Source: Gorsachius magnificus (Eukaryota > Chordata > Aves > Pelecaniformes > Ardeidae). From it: a stretch of 64,000 bases of DNA. A model generated the notes under the pieces. That model had not been told where the DNA came from. It was given only the letters and a program-made list of their open reading frames with translations, and did no database searches. Below, piece after piece: positions 34,801-48,200 of the stretch. Where the stretch lies: positions 8,349,799 through 8,413,798 of the forward strand of contig CM067091.1 of assembly GCA_034008185.1 (NCBI GenBank), given 5' to 3'. How positions within the stretch are numbered: position 1 is the first letter of the stretch; each line of letters opens with the position of its first letter. A program made the translations under genes and the position numbers.

Positions 34801-37800
34801 GATAAAGAACCGAGCCAGAGATGCGACTGTGCTAGCAACATACTGTCGGCCACTGGCAGAACAAGGGATGCTGCTTGGGATTCATCACCTCTTTCAGCAA
34901 ACTCACGTCCTCCTTTTCTGTACTTACACCATTCCCCCGCCACCCGCCCCGACTTATTCATCCTTCAGGTACTGGCCCTGCTCTTTGCAAATGTGCAGGC
35001 TTGAAAGTATTGCGGTATTTTGTAGCCTGTCCATTAATCAGGCAGTTTTTCAGAAAAGGAAAATCCTAATAAACCTGTAGCAGGTTCCCCTGCTGCTAAT
35101 TAACATTTGATCTATTTTCCTCTGGTTTTGAGTGGGAAAAAAGCAGTGATCGTAGCCTGTGCTCTGAAGAGCCACATTCCTGGCCCATGAGCTATTCCCG
35201 AAAGACAGCTCTGAGAGCATCCAAGGCAAAAATGCTGCTCAGTTTTCCCAACTGCAGTGCACAATGAAAAGGGGCTGCGTTTCCAATTTTGAGCTGCTGA
35301 TAATTAAAGCCAGCAAAAATCACAGCCAGACCTTGATTTTAGAGGTGGGCAGGCAGGGACCTGTCTGGGCTCCAGGCCACGGGGCTGGGCTAAGCTAGGT
35401 AGCAGTGCAAGCCATCACTGGTCCTGGGGTGGATCAAGAGGCCCATGCTTGGGGTTCCAGAAGCAAGCAGAAGATTCAATCACAGCCCCCCCTGCCCAGA
35501 GCTGAAGGGGAGAGGCACTGATGATCTGCATCAGCAGGGAGGGGTGTGCAGGGCTGAGCTGCTGGTGTTATGTCCACATGGAGAAAAAGAGCGCAGTTGA
35601 GAGAGGACCAGGCTCTGCCCATGCTCAGGCACGTGGCACATGCCGCAAGCCTGGCTATGGTCTTGCTGCACCAACCTTGAGCTGCACTTGAGCCAGAGGT
35701 GCCTGGGACTAATGCATGCAGTCTGGAAGCCCTCAGCATGGTGGTGGGGTGAGGAACCACGCTGGTGTGGGGCTGTGCGCCCCACTGGGGCCCATAGGCA
35801 CTGCGATGGCACCAGGGTTCATAAACAGTGCTTTGTAAGTCCAGGACATCCTAGGAAAGAGCTCCCCAATCCCTGGCCTGAAGCTGGAATGGGCACAGAA
35901 CTGATTCTTTTCTTGACCCTCTGCTTTTCACCTGTGGGTGGCAAAACCATGGAGCAAAGTGTCAAATCCCACAGCCGAACACCTCCAGCTCTGTGTGTGC
36001 CTTCTGGGAGGGCTGGCAGCAAAGGCACACACCAGGAGCCAGGCTGGGACTGAAGGGGAAGGGAAGTGGCTAAGGGACTCTCTTTTCTTGCTCGCACAGA
36101 TCCCCTCCCTCTGCCACCTTGCAATGGGGTGTGAAGGAGCGTTAACTGCAGGGTGCCTGCAAGTGTCATCACGTTGGGGTGTGCTCCGTGCCAGAGCTGT
36201 TGCGGTGTGCATTTGACTGCAGAAACTCAAGCTGATGCGTGGCTGCAAGGAGCTACATGTGACAGCTCTGTGTGCATAAGCAGATAAATGCACATCTGGT
36301 TTAGCTCGGGGTCAGTGTGCAGGCAGGTTTGTCAGCTGCATCACTGCAAACCCTGTGGTGCCAGCACCCTGCCTTGCTCGAAGGGTCAGCACCACCTGCC
36401 AGCTCTCCTGGCCCATGGTGGCTGTTGTCACCATCTATTCCATGCTGGAGACATCCAACTGCATTGCTCTCTGACATCAATGGGCTGGGAGATGAGCAAG
36501 GGGGGGCTGGCAGTTCAGCAGCTCCCTGGCCAGTGGGACGCACAGCTCTGCAATGACAGGACAGGGCAGCACAAGAGGATCGAGCCACAGAAGCAGTGAA
36601 GGTAAGTTTAGGCTGATTGCAACAAAAATACTGCAGATGATCGAGGTATTAGTGGCCATTTAACTAAGCCTGGGCAGCCTTTCTAGGGGAGATCATCTGT
36701 GCTTGTGAGTCTGTCTGGGGACCCATGGCTCGCTCCTGGGACCTTTGCAGTTTGGGCTGCTGCTCCCGTAGCTGGTCCCTTTGCTTTCATTTGGCTCTTG
36801 GCCGTGGCTGTGCCTGGCTCAGACCTGCCAGACCATGGTAGCTGTGGTGGTGGTTTCAGTGGCATGGCCACTGGCAGAAGCCAGGCTGGATGTCCCAACT
36901 GGTTCCCCACAAACCATCCATCCAGCAGCAGCCTGACCTTGCTGTCCAGGTTTGAGCCATTCTAGACGAAGTGGGTGGTTTCCCGTCATGATGTGTCATG
37001 TCCCCGGTCTGCTGCAGCACTCAGGGAAAAGGAATCTGCACTTGGGTTTCTCAGGCTGGGACCCACCCAGATCTGGATCCTTGTCACAGGCTTCCTTCAT
37101 TCTCCCCATTCTCCTCTGTGCTTGATGGTCACAGCTCCACCCAATCACTCCCTGTGACCTTTGGCTCCTCAGTCCCAAACACCGTTAGGTACCTGGCCCA
37201 CCAGCATCCTTGCTCTCACCTTCAACCAACCCTCGAGCAGCATCATCTTAGTAATAAACTCCATTTTCCCACCAGTCCTGCATGCAGAACAGCTAAAATC
37301 AAACCAGGCATGGCCATCCCCAGTGCCACCCGTGTCCCATCCACCCCTTGCAGTACTGGACATATTTTCCTTTGTTTCTGCAGAGCAGTGGCAATGGCAT
37401 TGGAGCTGTTGCCATCTCAAAGCAGGGGGAGCGGTTGCTGCTGTCCCGGGCACAACGATTCCTCGATGGCTCGGCAGGGTTTGCAGCCTGTGCGGAGGTG
37501 GCTGTGTGTACCCTCCAGCCCCGTCATCGCTGCCTGTCTAATGGCTGGATGGTCTTACAGTGGTGATAAGAGGGGATCGGATTGCTGACAGATGGTATTA
37601 AAATGAGCTTGCAGGAATGAAACATGAAAAGATTGGATTAGCACGGGTGTGGGTGCTCATGCCAATTATTGCTGGAGCGCAGCCCCACTCCTCACAGCCC
37701 TGCATCGGGCAGGTGTGTTCGGCAAAGATTTCTCTTTAAGAGAACTTAATGATTTTGCTCGAGCACTCTTGTCTCTCTAATTAAATTGCCTTGGGAAGCT

Positions 37801-39562
37801 GTCAGTCAAGCCGTGCAAGTTACAGTCCTGCTGCCAAGCAGCCATTCAGTCAAATGAGCATTTTGTGCTCATGATGCTTGTGAAGGAGCCAGAATCACTG
37901 TTATCCCCCATGGGGGTGGCACCGGGAGCAGGGCTGCCTGGAGGTGTCCCCATGCCTCAGTGGTGGGGCTGGGAGCAGGGCCCATGATGAAGAGCATCTC
38001 CCTGGAGAAGAAAAGACCTTCCTGGGCTCAGCTGCTCCTGCAGGCATCCCTGAGCATGGCACATACAGAAATAAAGGGTTTGAGGCCAGATGGAAGAAAG
38101 GACTGGGTTTCACTAGATATTACTCCAGCCTAAGCCACATCTTCACAGCATGCAGCAGGTTTCCCTGGTGGGGTCTGGTTCTCCTGTCTGCCCTGTTCAC
38201 AGCTATGGAGCCAGGAAGCCCCCGGATGCTCTTGTCATTGATAGTTATACTCCCTCAAGTAAAACAGGACCTTATCCATCTCCCTTTAGCCCAGCAGCAG
38301 CCCCAGGCTGTGCCAAGCCTGGGTTTCCTCTGGCCAAGTGCCCCACATGGGTCACCTCAGCTAGGGAGGCAGGTTGTGACTCCATGAGCAAGGGGGAGAG
38401 GAGGAGGAAGAGTGCCCTTTCCACTGTCCCTGTCCTACAGCCACATCATAGGGCAGCACCCTGGTGTGAGCTACTGATCGAAGGGTAAAAACAAGTTTTC
38501 TGTTGCCCTAACACAAGGCTGTTTGATGTTGGTTATGCTACAGGGGAGACGGTTGTGGTGCTGTCCTTCCTGGCTGGCTGAAGCCCCCCTGACTAGAGCA
38601 AGGGGGCAGGAGTCCCAGTTTCAGGCTCATCTCCCCAGCGTGCTTCCCCCCTTCAGTTCAGCAAATCACTTCCTTGCCTCTGGGCTCAGTTTCCCACCCA
38701 CGAAACACAAATCACAGCACCCTTAGCTACATAAGGGGAAGCAGAACCCCCGAATGATTGACACAGAGACAAAACGTTCCATGATGTCAGGTTGGAGGCA
38801 GAAACGAGGCTTTGGCATCGAGCACAGATGCTCGGGACCATGCTCGGGGGGCATGCGGTGCACCAGCTCCTTGCGTTGCATCAGCCGTGCCAGGCCGCCA
38901 AGCTCTGCGGCAAGCCTGCAGCCAGCTCACATTTGGCAGAGGGCTCTGCATGATTCGGGAAGTGAATTATGCATGTCCACAGAGTGCCATCTAGTGGGAT
39001 TTTATTTTACTATCCATATTTCCTTTAAAAAAAGCTGTGTTTCCTTAAAAAATACAGTGCTGTGCATAGGTTTGATTCATGTCCAAGAGGAGAGAACAAA
39101 CAAATTAATGCAAATTTTCCCTATTGCACACTTTTCCAGCAGCTCCTTTCCAATTCTGTTTTTACATCACCCTTTCTTGCATAATGTCTGCATTTTTCTG
39201 GCACGTTATCAATCTTGATTTAGAGTGGAAGCTCCACAAGGAAAATATTGCATGTTTTCACATGTATTTAAAGGCCCTGCAAGTCAGGGGTACTGCATGG
39301 TGAATAAATATTCTAAGATCTGGGTCTTCTTGTGAGAGACCCTACGGAAATTACTACAGCATCTCTAAACCTCTTAGTGCATATACATGTGCATCTCTAT
39401 ATCCGACTACGTGTGACAGAGGGAGAGAGACTGTGTGGGGCGGGGAGGGGGCATGCACTTATATAATTGCACATTTGCATTTCTTTGAAAACGCAAAGTG
39501 TGTCACTGCAAGCGCAGTTACAGGTGGGTGCTTGCCCAAGGCACATATGTGGGGTTCTCCAA
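31895..39562. other. Intergenic, no gene recognised
   Basis: Unique sequence with alternating AT- and GC-rich parts. ORFs are short and unrelated to known families. A stretch at about 37580-37880 is rich in homeodomain (TAATTAAA), MEIS (TGACAG) and GATA (GATAAG) type motifs, and I list it separately as a possible enhancer. A short GGAT-type repeat is at about 33074-33098. Confidence 0.6.
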
Positions 39563-40024
39563 GAGAGAGTCCAGAGGAGAACAACAAGGATGATGTGGGG
39601 ACTGGAGCATCTCCCCTACGAGGAAAGGCTGAGGGAGCTGGGCTTGTTTATCCTGGAGAAGAGAAGACTGAGAGGGGATCTCATCAACATGTACAAATAT
39701 CTTAAGGGTGGATGTCATGAGGACAGAGGCAGACTCTTCTCAGTGGTGCCCAGCGACAGGACAAGGGGCAACAGGCACAAACTGAAGCAGAAGAGGTTTC
39801 AGTTGAACATGAGGAAGAACTTCTTTACTTTGAGGGTGACCGAGCCCTGGCACAGGCTGCCCAGGGTGGTGTGGAGTCTCCTTCTCTGGAGATATTCAAA
39901 GCTCGCCTGGATGATGTCCTGTGCCCCCTGCTCTGGATGAGCCTGCTTGAGCAGGGGGGTTGGACTGGGTGATCTCCGGAGGTCCCTTTCAACCCCTGCC
40001 ATTTTGGGTTTCTGTGATTCTGTG
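39563..40024 (+). mobile_element. CR1 LINE 3' end, degraded
   Basis: It starts AGAGTCCAGAGGAGAACAACAAGG and encodes a recognisable CR1 polymerase C-terminus ([30 protein letters not shown], then [16 protein letters not shown]). The frame is lost near 39860. It ends in GAGCAGGGGGGTTGGACTGGGTGATCTCC..AGGTCCC and TTTCTGTGATTCTGTGA. The tail repeat is TTCTGTGA rather than TTCTATGA, so it belongs to a different CR1 subfamily from the copy at 6788-7665. Confidence 0.95.
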
Positions 40025-43000
40025 ACCTGGTGTTGGAAAGGGCCAGTGCTGTGCTGAAGGACATGTTTAAAGCTGCAGGATGCTTAGCCCTTTGGAGGCG
40101 ACACAGACTATGATCAGGATTTCACTGGACCCTTCTGTGTTTCCCTTTACCATATGCACCCATCCAGTCCTTCTCACCCAGCAGCTGGTCTGGCACCAAT
40201 GCCTGAATCTGCCAGCTGTGGAGCCTGCTCTTCTCTGCTGGCTGGTACAGAGAAGCTGGAGGATGTTCTTTCAAAGAAATGCCGGAGCAGTGATGCAGGG
40301 GATGCAGCTTCCAGGGATCAGCCCCCAGACCAGTGATCGGTGATGCTCTCTGCATCTCAGTGACCAGGTTGTGTGTGCTAGGAATATAATGTGATATTTT
40401 CTTGAAACAAAATGTCATAGAGCAGTGGGGAGAGGGTTCATTTGCTGAAAAATGCTAAGACTTGAAAAATATGTATTTTTGTGGTAGAATAATGAGGGGA
40501 TGCCACTGTAGCTACAGTATGCTTATATATTAAATAGAAAGTAGGGCATTGTGGTCTAAGCACTGTATGTACATATTTTAAAATATATGTATACTCACAC
40601 ATATATGGTATATATACATATATGTGTACCACATACATATATCCCTGCCCAGACACACAAGCACATATATATACACATATATATAAAGTATCATTTCTGA
40701 TATTTTAAAAATATGTAGCAGAATAACAGCTAGACTGAATTATTCTGCCTACTCTCGAAGCGTGGTGGATGGCTGATATATTCGGGTTGTCAAGAGAGGT
40801 AAGAGTTGGCAAAAAGTTGCTTCCCCTTCAGCCCCCTCCTTGTGCTTATAGTCTGATTGATGTCTTAAAAAGAAGAAAAAAAAATAATCAGTTTATCAAA
40901 ATCTATTGTCAAAAATTGACCCTAAATTTGTATTTTCTTTTAAAGGTGCCATGTCTGCTACCTTTTGAGGGTCCGGTGCGTCTCTCTCTCTGTCAGTGTC
41001 AGTCCTAGATAGCATTAATCACATTTTACTCAGTTGTTACTCAAATCACCACCCACGGGTGACTTGTCTGAGAAAGAGCTGAGTAAAGCCCTGAGAAGCT
41101 GATAGTGTAGAATGATAGATACCCAGCTATCTCCCTAGCTTTATTTGCACACTCATCATCAGGATATCCAAAACCAACTACATCCACATCGTCACTACAC
41201 TCAGGAATGCCTGCCTGCAGCATCAGACCCAAGGTGTGGCCGTGTAGCAACAGGGGTTGCCCACGATGTAGCTTGGTAATGCTTTGGAGGGTTGATCCAG
41301 GTCAACATGAGTTGACTCCTCTGTGTCATTTCACTCTTCTGCCTCCTACCCAGGATGGCCCCATGCAAGGGACAGAGAGAAAGAGGCTTCATTGAATCTC
41401 AAACCCACTTGGAGGTTTGGATTCCCAAGCTGGGCTTGGAAACATTTAGCTTGGCTCTGGCTTTTGTCTCCCTACTTTTGGCTGCTAGCAGTCTCTCTTA
41501 TTTGCTGTAATTCATCCTCAGATAGTCCTGGTGTCTGGAGGAGCCTCGCTGTGAAAAGTCTCTGTGTTTATTCACGGATCAGCCTGTCACTCCACTCATG
41601 CAATTCCTGCTCATGTTTCTCTTGTAGGGGAAGAAAAGAGCAGTTGTTTAATTTATTCCAAGTGAGTTGCCCTTCTCAATGAGGCTGATGATAACACCAC
41701 CACGGACTGGTGGAGACAGGGGAGCACAGCCACGTACTGCAGGCGTGAGTCACCACCAATCTCGCTGCCACTGCTTTGGGACGGGCCAGCAGTGTCTTAA
41801 AAGGTCATCACCTGAAATTATCCAACCTGTTCTTAAAATCATACCCAGGAGCAATTGGTCAGTGGGATGTCACAGTCAAAGGGAAAATATCCTGGCTGCT
41901 GAGGTTTCTTTTGGGATTAAGGACTTCATGGTGTACTCCATCCATGGTGGGCCCACAGCCATCATCATAGCCCACAGTTGTCTTTGCAGGACAGCTGGGC
42001 TCATGGGTGGGGTTTGCATTTGAGGCTGGCTCAGGCTATTGGGCACATGCCATAACCTGATACGCTGTTTATCTAAAACATATTCCAACTTGGACTTGAG
42101 TCTGTTCTCAAGAGACCTTGGCCACAGCCAGCATGGAAGCAGCAAAGGGGCCCTTTTGGGAGTTTGGCCCAAACACAGAGTCAAAGCTGTTGGTGGTGAT
42201 CCAAGAATTTTAATTGATTCTGCCAACACACACACACACCCTCAGCACTCAAAGTGGTTCAGTGTTGGCCCACACGCACCAAATCTTGCCCTGGGGTCCT
42301 GCTCATGTTGTGAACTTTTGGCATGCTCAGCACCTGGCACTATGGGACCATGGTGGACAGGCCCTGCCCGGCACCAGTGGCCAACGTCTGCTCCCATGGA
42401 GAGACTGTGTACACAGTAGAGCATCCAGATGGGGCCGAGCAATCACAGCAGGGACACCGTTGGCTTTGCCCCTGTGCAAGTGACAGCACACAACCTTAGC
42501 TCACCCAAGGGACAACTGGTTGGGGAAAGCTGCTCCCAGACCTACAGAGAACAAATTCACCAGAAGCTGCTAATTGACATCCATGGCCCTTTTACACCAG
42601 CATCCTCAGGACCTTGTGAGTGCAAACGAGTGTTGCAAATGGTATGCACAACAGGGACCTGGTACTCTAAACACAGCACAAGAGTGCTGTGCAGCCATTT
42701 TGCATCGTCGACAGACGACACAGAGAAGGATCAGCCCCCAGGCTGCCTAGTAGTCTCTCCTAATTGAGGCAGGGATGAGGGAATGGAGCACTGGGCCCAG
42801 ATTCACCATCTCTAATTAACTTCCTTGACTCATCCCTGCTTGCTGGTGTGAAGCCCCCGATGCTGGTGCACTTGCTGTCCCTCAAAAAGCACAGGAAGAA
42901 AGCACCTTCATCTTAGGGCTGCTTGGTTGAGGGCATGAAGCAGCTTGGAGGGAAAACAGATATTGCTAATCTGCACAAAGTGGGCATGTTTGTACTGGGT

Positions 43001-45164
43001 TGGTATAAGCAGGCTCTGTGCACAGGGTATTTTTCTCCAGTCTCCCCTGGGAGAGCTGGGATCTGGTGAGCTTGATGGTGTTATTTGAACAGCCTTTGTC
43101 TCGTTGATTCTGGTGCTAGTCCAGAATGCAGAGCAATGAAAAAGAACAGGAAAATGAACTAAACTTCTGAAAAACCTCTGACTGATTGGCTTTTGCTTGG
43201 TGGGGGGCACAGGAAGAAGTTTCACTGTTTTCCTCCAGTGCAGTTTTGCTAGTCTCCCACTGCTTCTCTTCTCACACATGAACCACTGCTGGGCCAGGCA
43301 GATGGGGAAACAGCTCAGAAACTGCCTGACTTTCCATGGAGGATTACTTGGAGCTCTGCTCCCTGTCCTGAGGCTGTGATACCCTGGAGTGCCAATGCTT
43401 CAGGTAGCTCCTAACTGGAGCCTGGACTGGAGCCTGTAGCTTCTGCACGTTGAAGCCGTGCAGCATTGCAGCCTCTTTTAGCCTGCCTTACATCACCATG
43501 ATAGAGCAAGCAAACAAAATGTATGTAATCAAGAGAGGCGAACGTGACAAGAGCGATAACTCACATGCCACTCTGCTTGCTCACCCAGAGTAAGCTCGGC
43601 AGAAGCTATATATAGAACTGAGATTGCTAATAACTGGCACGGGAAAGCCTTCAGCATCTCCATTCAGTTCATTTACACCTCCCACAAAGAAGACAAAGAA
43701 AGCCTCTTTGAAGGCCTGCCAACCTGTTGCCATCTGAGTCAGTCACTAGCAGCCACAGCCTCTAGCACAGCCTCCGCTACCCGCTGTCATGCACGTCAAG
43801 GGCCGAATTCACAGCTCGGTTACCTCCAGGCTAACTGCTGAACCAAGGTCATGCCAGTGTTGCTAAAATCAGCATCTGGCCTCCCCGTCCCTCCACCCAT
43901 TATCAAGACCCCCAAATCCGCTGCCTCAGCCAGAAGCTGGCACGGGAGAAGATCATTCACCTTTGATTTTGGAGCTCTCTTTGCTGGTCAGGCTTCACAG
44001 GCTCCTTGGTAAATGTGACCAGCAGTGAGCTAAGCCCAGCAACAAGCTGTGCATTAACTAAATGCCAGAAAGCCTCTCCGATGTTAAAAAAGGCGATGTG
44101 TTTTAAGCATCTGGACATTTTCTCCATGGCAGTATTTTAATTGCTGTATAAATAATAAATTTTGTATGTTATAATAGCTTTCTGCAGTTAATTGGTAGTA
44201 AATGAATGTTTGAGACATACAAATGAATGGCCTCAGCTGAGTTTTACCCATACGCTGTCCTCCATGGGACCTCTGGGATTGACAGTGCAAGGCTCAGGCT
44301 GGATATTATGTCAGGTATGACAAAGGTTTGGAATCTTTCTGCCAATGTGTTTTTCCAGGCTCTCTGTCATGGCTTTGACTGGGGCAGGAAAGCTCAGCTG
44401 AAGATGTACGGCCAGCCCGTGACAGCCACAGCATGCACTGCAGTGGTGACCAGCAGACCAAGCTGAGATGCCCTGATTACAGAGGAACAGTAAGATCTGA
44501 ATAATTTTTGATCCTTATGAACAAAGCTGGGATTAAACCTGGTGACAGAAAGCCAGCCAGGTCCATCCTGACAGCACTGCTGCAGCCACTGCCTTGCAAG
44601 GCAATAAGGAGCTAAATGTGAGATATCTCCTGGTCCTATGCCTAATAGGAAGGTGATTAATATCAGAGCTGTGAATGGTGCTGGCCATCCTGGTGATTTT
44701 AGACAAGTCACACAGGACCTGAACTGCAAAGTTACTTGGAACTGTACACAGTTTGCCTAATTTAGGTGTCTAATTCAAGTGCTACCCTCTGGAAGTTTTG
44801 CATGCCTTGCCTCAGGGATCGTGAGAAGAGATAGATGGCCTGGATTAACCATGTCAGTCACAGGAGATGCCATTGTCTTGGACAATCTGCAGAAAATGAG
44901 CCAAGACACCTAATTTTGGTATTCCTCTCTCTGTGGACAGCGTATTACCCAAGCGATTCCAGAAGTGTCCACCTCCCCACTGAGAATATGAGAATGCTAC
45001 TGGAAATGGCAGTTGCCTTCATCACCTGGGAGCCAGCCTTGCTCCTGTTTGAAGATGGTGGGCAGCAGGGTGCGTGCTGGCCGCTTTGTACATGTCCAGT
45101 TGCACACTCAGGGGAATGGACCTGCTGTTGCAACCCTTCTGCCTGCTCCTTTTTTTTTCCCTTC
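40025..45164. other. Intergenic, no gene recognised
   Basis: Contains an alternating TA/CA-rich low-complexity stretch (about 40560-40690) and a short (AC)n (about 42226-42238). A TATATATAG box at 43607-43615 is not followed by a coding frame I can recognise. I see no exon-like ORF. Confidence 0.55.
40560..40690. repeat. ATATGT/ACATAT-rich simple repeat
   Basis: Imperfect alternating purine-pyrimidine tract (TATATGTATAC, ACATATATGG and similar) over about 130 bp. A decayed microsatellite. Confidence 0.75.
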
Positions 45165-45265
45165 ACATGAAATAAAAATAAACAAAATAAATACATTCTC
45201 TGGAGCTGGGATTGGATCCAGCTCTGACCCCATGCAGAAGAGTGCCGTAACCACAGGGCAGCCAG
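45165..45265 (-). repeat. tRNA-derived SINE-like relic, copy 2
   Basis: On the minus strand it reads CTGTGGTTACGGCACTCTTC, then a GATCCAATCCC B-box-like element, then CAGCTCCAGAG and an AT-rich TGTATTTATTTTGTTTATTT body. The order and motifs match the copy at 6590. Confidence 0.45.
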
Positions 45266-48200
45266 AGCGCTCTCCTCTGCACCAACATTTTCCCTTGAGT
45301 TCCCAGCAGTTCAGCAAAACCAGGGTGACTGCAATGGCGGAAGCCCTCTCCACTGGGAAAGCATGACCTGCTGAGGAAGAGAAGTCCCTTCCTGGGGAAG
45401 TGCTCTTGATGCAGGGCTGTTACCCCAAACACTGTCTGATTGGTTCCTCAGAGGAAGAAGGCACCTCACTTTCTCCACTGGGTTGTCAGTGGAAAGGCAG
45501 ACATCTGTAAGGAGCCCTACTTGGACGTGGGGAAGCTGCAGGACATGGCGTGCCCTGGTTCCTATCCTGAACTGGCTCTTAGTTTCAGTGGGGAAGTAGG
45601 TGCTTCAGTAGGAGTTTGGTGCCTATTTGGATCTGGACCATTACTTGTCACGCCTTTGCTCCTCAACTATGAAATGAAGTTGTTGGACCTACCCTCCTAC
45701 ATAGTATGTGAAGATAGAACAACCACTGCCCCTCAGACCCACAGATACTGCAGAATGGTTGCAGGAATACTCTAGACAGGTCAGCTATGATCTCCTCCTA
45801 TATTAAATCTTGTTAGCATCTGTGGTGTGGCTTTCACTTTGTACATCATACCATGTGTGAGAGAGAGCTGTGCTTGCTAGGCTGGGCCTATGGCAGAAAC
45901 CATTAAGATGTCCTTGACTCGGTGATGGTTAACCTACTCCAAGAAGAGCTTGTTTTCCAAATCCTATATGGAAAGACAAGGCAAGACAATGCAGTCCAAC
46001 CGCAAGACAAGTCATGGTTTAACCTCTGGAAGGCAGCTGCCCAGGCTAGCTGGAGTCGAAGATGTTGGTGCAGCATGCTGTGTGTGTAGGAGGTTGAAGA
46101 CTCTTCTGTCCTACCGCTTTTCCCAGTGGTTCATGGCTCCGTATCACCCCAAAGGAACCACTCTGGCTTCATTTGTGGATGCCAAGTGATGGCAAGTCAA
46201 CCCTTCCCTGCAACACTGTTCCAGGGAGGAACTGTGCTGCCTCTAAAAGCCCTCTACCTTGTTTACAGACCTGGCCATAACTTCTCTGAGGTGCTGATTT
46301 AGGGAATGGTTATGGTGCCAGCCCATGTACAGGTGAGAGGAGATGCCGACGGTGATTGATTGAGGCGATGAGGGCAATTCTGGAGAGAAGGAAGTGTTGA
46401 CAGAGTCAAAACTGAAATCTGCCCAGAGCCTAACAAAGGTGTGAGGCTGGAGTCACTCCAAGGAGCCATGGGAGAGGCCACTGGGTTGAACGCTGTTTTC
46501 TCTGACCCTTTGCCAATACATTTCCCAGATCGTGACAGATGATTTTGTTTTTTAGTTGCAACATGCGCTTTTTCCCTCCTGCCTCGTCCCTCACACTTCC
46601 ACACCTGACTGACCGAATTGAGGAGAGCAGCGTGCTGATCGATATCTTGTCAAGGCGGCTCACTTGATGAACAGTGTGACCACATTCCAGAACACAATTG
46701 TCCCAACAGAAGGCTGCAAATAGGAGCAAAGAAAACATTGGATATGCATTTATGAGACTCCCAGAGGGCTTCTGCCTCCTTTAGGCATCCCCTGGGGACT
46801 GATATTTATCTTCCTGAGATTCCTTCAGCTATAGCTGCTGTTCTGAGCTTCTCATGACCCCAGGTGTTAATGAGGTTTCGACTCAAGTGGGTCCCATTTA
46901 GCAGCCTCCAGAGAGTTCCCTCCTACTCCAATAAGCTGAAGAGAAGCAGTGTCTCAAGACAGCATGGCTGGTTCATACCCCGTGGTTTGCATTCCATCAG
47001 CCAGAGAAACCCCCAGATGGTGCCCATGTGAGACAGGAATACATACAGGAAAATGCTTTTATCTTGGGGTTATTGCTGGAAGAAGGAAATCTGAGATGTC
47101 CAGAGAGCCTGCTTGTGCCATGGCAGGAGAACAAGCCCAGAAATGTTCTCCTCCCCAGCCTGGATAGTTATCAGGTACGGGATTAATCTGTCTGAGCATG
47201 TGTTTTTGAAAATCAGATGTCTATGTCCAAGCTAGTCAGCCTTTGCCTCAGTGGTATGCAGGAGACATCTTCAGAGGATGGAGGCAGGTCAGAGGAAAGC
47301 CTTTCAGAGGCACACAGAGTCCTACACAGGGGCTCAGCAGATGTAGTGGTCTGATCTTGTGCTAAAGGGGATAATGCCTAACCTAACTGACTTCCACATT
47401 TTGATGCATTAATAATCCTGGCTGCTGCTGGCCTGAGAGGACAGGAGGGCACAGGAATTCCTGTCCTGGAAACCTGTTTACCAAGGTAGAACAGGCACAG
47501 CAAAAGCAAGCAGCAAAGTTGTTTTCTGCACATGGCATTACCCACATTCAAAACAGGGAAAAGGTGCTGAATGAGAATAAGAATCAGGTTGAGATTTGCC
47601 ACTTCACGCAAAGCTAAAGCTGGATAGTGATGATTAAAATGGTCCCCTCCGACATCAATAAATGGGAATGGAGATCATTATTCCCTTCCTCCTCCTCTAA
47701 ACTTTTGCTGTGCATGATCAAGGATAGTTTATTGCTGGTTGCATTGCTTTTGTGCTCCAGATTCTCATCTCCCAGAACCCAGAGTAAGACTCTTGCACAC
47801 ATTTTCACATAAATGAGCCATCTACTAAGGAGCTGAAGCCACTACCAGAGGTAGAAATGCTCATTGGCATCCCTGTATGAAAGCATGCACTGGCAGGATG
47901 GTGGTTTTGGCTATTCCAGGCTGTGTGAATGGATTGGGTTCACAGGGGCATGAGCTGAGAGGTGAGCATCCTAATGTCCCTGTTGACACTGAGACTGGTC
48001 AAAACAATTAAGTGTCAAAACTCAGTGTAGACAACAGACACGAACCCTGTAAGGACATGCAGGCCAATGTCCATCCCTGTTTTGGCTACACTTCCATTTC
48101 ACATCCTCACCACTCTCCCTTGTGCCCTGTGGGAAAGGGCAGTGCTACCATCCCCTCTTTGAAGCTGGGGATCTGAGCCACTCTCTAGCGGTGCTGTGGC

